Under the pieces are notes generated by a model. That model saw only the letters and a list, made by a program, of their open reading frames with translations, did no database searches and was not told the DNA's origin. Position numbers and translations under genes: made by a program. A stretch of 64,000 nt of DNA from Sphingomonas faeni (GTDB lineage Bacteria > Pseudomonadota > Alphaproteobacteria > Sphingomonadales > Sphingomonadaceae): assembly GCF_003053745.1 (NCBI RefSeq), contig NZ_QAYE01000002.1, positions 367,516 through 431,515 of the forward strand, in the 5' to 3' direction. Shown piece after piece: positions 61,299 to 64,000 of the stretch (positions are counted from its first letter, which is position 1; each line of letters starts with the position of its first letter).

Positions 61299-62336
61299 AT
61301 GCAGAAAACCGGTCAGCCAACGATCAACGACGTGGCGCGGATCGCGGCCGTGTCCAAGAAAACCGTGAGCCGCGTCATCAACCGGTCGCCGCTCCTCAAC
61401 GACGATACGCGCAAGCGGGTCGAGGATGTCATCGCCGAGCTCGGTTATATTCCCAATCCGCAGGCGCGGGCGCTAGCGCTGCGGCGGAACTTCCTGATCG
61501 GTCTGGTTCACGACAACCCGAATGCGCAGACCGTGCTCAACGTGCAGCAGGGCATGCTGGAGGCGTTGCACGGGACCGAATTCGAGATGGTCGTCCGCCC
61601 GCTCGATCGTGGGTCGGCAACGATGCTCGACGATCTTCGGCATTTTCTCGAACGGCAGCGCCTGTTCGGGGTGCTGTTGATGCCACCGGTCAGCGAGAAT
61701 GATTCCGTCGCGAAACTCTGCGAATCGATCGGCTGTCGGTACGTCCGGATGGGCTCTGCGGTAATCGACGATACCGACCACATGGTTGCATCGAACGACC
61801 GTGAGGCGGTGCGGGCAGCGACCGAATATCTGATCGAGCAGGGACATAGGCGGATAGGCCTAGTCGCCGGGCCGCACGGATTCCGGTCGGCCCGTGAGCG
61901 ACGCTTGGGATTCGAGGACGCGCTGGCTGCGGCGGGGATCGCCCTGCCTCGCAGCATGATCGCGGACGGTAACTACACGTTCGAGTCGGGACTGGTGGCG
62001 GCGGAGCGGTTGCTCGACGTCATGCCGCGACCCACCGCAATCTTCTCGTCGAACGATGAAATGGCGGCGGGGATCATTCACGCCGCGCGGCAACGTGGCC
62101 TGGAAATCCCGCGCGACCTGTCGATCATCGGCTTTGACGACACGCCGATCGCCGCGCATGTCTGGCCGCCGCTGACGACGGTGCGGTGGCCGATCGCGTC
62201 AATGGCACGCTCCGCTGCGTTGAAGTTGATCGCCGGAGCGGACGATGGCAGCGATCTGGTTGAGGAACCCTCGCTGTTCCTCTCGACGCTGATCCGGCGC
62301 GCGTCGGTTTCCCCTCCCGCTGACATCGAGGCTTGA
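61299..62336 (+). CDS. LacI family transcriptional regulator
   Basis: 345 residues. The N-terminal helix-turn-helix is TINDVARIAAVSKKTVSRVI (residues 8-27), followed by the hinge helix NPQARALALRR. The periplasmic-binding-type sensor domain covers residues 65-340, with the family tail IIGFDDTPIAAHVWPPLTTV. It is divergent from the hydratase/MFS operon and lies before uxaC and kduI. The shared 14-base motif on both sides makes it the likely repressor, probably released by a uronate pathway intermediate. Confidence 0.92.
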   Translation: MQKTGQPTINDVARIAAVSKKTVSRVINRSPLLNDDTRKRVEDVIAELGYIPNPQARALALRRNFLIGLVHDNPNAQTVLNVQQGMLEALHGTEFEMVVRPLDRGSATMLDDLRHFLERQRLFGVLLMPPVSENDSVAKLCESIGCRYVRMGSAVIDDTDHMVASNDREAVRAATEYLIEQGHRRIGLVAGPHGFRSARERRLGFEDALAAAGIALPRSMIADGNYTFESGLVAAERLLDVMPRPTAIFSSNDEMAAGIIHAARQRGLEIPRDLSIIGFDDTPIAAHVWPPLTTVRWPIASMARSAALKLIAGADDGSDLVEEPSLFLSTLIRRASVSPPADIEA

Positions 62337-62367
62337 GAAGAGAGCCGAAGGCAGTTGCGCATTATCC

Positions 62368-62381
62368 TGACACCGGTTACC
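62368..62381. promoter_or_regulatory. Putative LacI operator upstream of uxaC
   Basis: TGACACCGGTTACC, 42 bases before the uxaC start codon. It matches the site at 61195-61208 in 13 of 14 positions when that site is read on the minus strand. Confidence 0.65.
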
Positions 62382-62423
62382 TAATTGACCGAGGATCGCG
62401 TCAAGCGGCAAGGAGGATGGACG

Positions 62424-63866
62424 ATGGCAAGGGCTCTGGAACTGCATCCGGACCGCCTTTTTCCGGCGGAACCGACGACGCGTGCGATCGCGCGGGCGCT
62501 GTACGCGGAGGTGGGTGGTCTGCCGATCGTCAGTCCGCATGGGCATACCGATCCGACCTGGTTCGCGGACAATGCCAACTGGACCGACGCGACCTCATTG
62601 CTACTCGCGCCAGACCATTATCTTTACCGGATGCTCTACAGTCAGGGCGTCGACCTCGATGGGCTGGCGATCCCGCGACTGAGCGGCGTGCCCGCGACCG
62701 ATCCGCGCTCGGCGTGGAAGCTGTTCGCCGAACACTATACGCTGTTCCATGGGACGCCGTCGCGCCTGTGGCTCGATCATGTGTTTGCCGATGTTTTCGG
62801 GATCGCCGTCGCGCTCGAAGCGTCGACCGCGGACCGGTATTTCGATATTATAGGCGAGAAGCTCGCCTCCGACGCCTTCCGACCGCGCGCTCTGTTCGAC
62901 CGGTTCGGGATCGAGTTTCTGGCAACCACCGAGGGTGCGCATGACGACCTCGCTGCCCACAAGCGCATCCGTCAGTCGGGTTGGAACGGGCGCGTCGTCA
63001 CGACCTATCGCCCGGACGGCGTGATCGACGTCGAGCATGAGGCGTTCAAACCGGCGATGGCGCGCTTTGCCGAACTGACCGGCGAGGACGTGTACGACTG
63101 GAAGGGGTATCTCGCCGCACACCGCAAGCGCCGCGCCGACTTCCGTGCGGCAGGGGCCACGGCGACCGACCACGGTCATCCGACCGCCGCGACCGCGAAC
63201 CTGTCGAGCGTCGAGGCGGAGGCGCTGTTCGCCAAGGTGACGCGCGGCGACTGGACGCCGGCGGACGCCGAACTGTTCCGCGCGCAGATGCTGACCGAGA
63301 TGGCGGCGATGTCAGTCGAGGACGGCATGGTGATGCAGATCCATCCGGGATCGTCGCGCAATCACAACGCCGGCCTGTTCGCGAGCCATGGCCGTGACAA
63401 GGGCGCCGACATCCCGACGCGGACCGACTACGTGCATGCGCTGAAGCCGTTGCTCGATCGGTTCGGAACCAGCACGGAGCTGTCGATCATTCTCTTCACG
63501 CTCGACGAAAGTTCGTATGCGCGCGAACTGGCGCCGCTTGCCGGGCATTATCCGTGCCTGAAGCTCGGGCCGTCCTGGTGGTTCCACGACAGTCCCGAGG
63601 GGATGCGCCGGTTCCGCGAGATGACGACCGAGACCGCGGGCTTCTACAACACCGTCGGCTTCAACGACGACACGCGGGCGTTCCTCTCGATCCCGGCGCG
63701 GCACGATGTCGCGCGGCGGATCGATTGCGGGTTCCTCGCGCGACTGGTGGCGGAACACCGGCTTGCCGACTGGGAAGCGGCCGAACTCGCGCACGAACTC
63801 ACGAACGGCCTCGTCCGCCTCGCCTACCGTATCGACGAACCCCATTTTGCCGCGCAAGCGGCCTGA
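62424..63866 (+). CDS. uxaC: Glucuronate (uronate) isomerase UxaC
   Basis: 480 residues from ATG 62424 (MARALELHPDRLFPAEPTTR), seven bases after AAGGAGG; the upstream in-frame ATG lacks a site. Family features: IVSPHGHTDPTWFADN with the metal-binding HGH, LWLDHVFADVFG, FLATTEGAHDDLAAHKRI, VMQIHPGSSRNHN and PSWWFHDSPEGMRRF. It interconverts D-glucuronate with D-fructuronate and D-galacturonate with D-tagaturonate. The kduI gene follows 12 bases later. Expression is likely controlled by the adjacent LacI protein. Confidence 0.94.
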   Translation: MARALELHPDRLFPAEPTTRAIARALYAEVGGLPIVSPHGHTDPTWFADNANWTDATSLLLAPDHYLYRMLYSQGVDLDGLAIPRLSGVPATDPRSAWKLFAEHYTLFHGTPSRLWLDHVFADVFGIAVALEASTADRYFDIIGEKLASDAFRPRALFDRFGIEFLATTEGAHDDLAAHKRIRQSGWNGRVVTTYRPDGVIDVEHEAFKPAMARFAELTGEDVYDWKGYLAAHRKRRADFRAAGATATDHGHPTAATANLSSVEAEALFAKVTRGDWTPADAELFRAQMLTEMAAMSVEDGMVMQIHPGSSRNHNAGLFASHGRDKGADIPTRTDYVHALKPLLDRFGTSTELSIILFTLDESSYARELAPLAGHYPCLKLGPSWWFHDSPEGMRRFREMTTETAGFYNTVGFNDDTRAFLSIPARHDVARRIDCGFLARLVAEHRLADWEAAELAHELTNGLVRLAYRIDEPHFAAQAA

Positions 63867-63878
63867 CCGGAGCTAATT

Positions 63879-64000
63879 ATGTACGACCGCACGTATTACG
63901 CCACGCATCCCGACATGATGGAGTGCGTTTCCAACGACGAACTGCGCGACCGGTATCTGATTCAGGACCTGTTCCGCGACGGCGAGTGCGTGCTCAACTA
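63879..64000 (+). CDS. kduI: 5-dehydro-4-deoxy-D-glucuronate isomerase KduI, N-terminal part (runs off window)
   Basis: The frame from ATG 63879, six bases after GGAG, encodes [20 protein letters not shown] and continues to the window end (41 codons). The pattern YATHPDMM...[20 protein letters not shown] is the conserved N-terminus of KduI. The enzyme isomerises 5-keto-4-deoxyuronate, formed from unsaturated uronates, to 2,5-diketo-3-deoxygluconate. Its presence after uxaC implies use of unsaturated oligouronides produced by polysaccharide lyases. Confidence 0.85.
   Translation, partial: MYDRTYYATHPDMMECVSNDELRDRYLIQDLFRDGECVLN

Overview
The window is a high-GC alphaproteobacterial chromosome segment that looks like a sphingomonad (Sphingomonas or a close relative). 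The support is indirect: four TonB-dependent receptors, an aerobic cob-type vitamin B12 operon behind cobalamin riboswitches, GC-rich inverted extragenic repeats between genes, and catabolic genes for acyl-CoA and uronate compounds. No rRNA, tRNA, CRISPR array, transposase or phage gene was seen.

Layout. 0-3.2 kb holds the end of a TonB receptor, a small lipoprotein, a DedA membrane protein, a DUF1993 protein and a family-6 hypoxanthine/uracil-DNA glycosylase. 3.3-6.8 kb is a two-gene operon with a double-domain KaiC-like ATPase and a hybrid sensor kinase. 6.8-11.5 kb carries a TonB receptor, a coniferyl-aldehyde-type dehydrogenase and an exported protein of unknown function. 11.5-21.4 kb is an acyl-CoA catabolic module: two different acyl-CoA dehydrogenases, an acyl-CoA synthetase and a thiolase in one tight operon, a divergent TetR regulator, a GMC oxidoreductase, an SDR dehydrogenase and a cytochrome P450. 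Together they suggest oxidation of a sterol-, terpenoid- or long-chain-like substrate. 21.4-25.6 kb encodes two translationally coupled S9 serine peptidases.

25.7-41.1 kb is the cobalamin region. One cobalamin riboswitch precedes a Ni/Co permease. A second precedes cobW-cobN-cobG-cobH-cobI-cobJ, cobL-cobE-cobM-cobB-cobA-cobF, a chain joined almost entirely by ATGA or GTGA overlaps. cobK lies inside this chain on the opposite strand; its start codon overlaps that of cobL and its 3' end overlaps cobJ. The set covers the oxygen-dependent route from uroporphyrinogen III to hydrogenobyrinic acid a,c-diamide plus one cobaltochelatase subunit. cobS, cobT and the late adenosylation and nucleotide-loop genes are not in this window.

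41.1-51.8 kb holds a small membrane protein, a DUF1488-like protein, an M3 metallopeptidase, a TonB receptor paralogous to the one at 6.8-9.2 kb, a glutathione transferase, a siderophore-type TonB receptor behind a Fur-box-like palindrome, a hypothetical protein, an intergenic pair of related hairpins and a Na+/H+ antiporter.

51.9-64 kb is a uronate/glycan locus. It contains a Tat-exported GH43 enzyme coupled to a Tat-exported DUF885 protein, a 1266-residue secreted LamG protein of unknown activity, an ExuT-like MFS transporter, a ketopentenoate-hydratase-like FAH protein, a LacI regulator, uxaC and the start of kduI. The same 14-base motif occurs in the divergent promoter region of the hydratase/MFS operon and just upstream of uxaC, which suggests that the LacI protein controls both arms.
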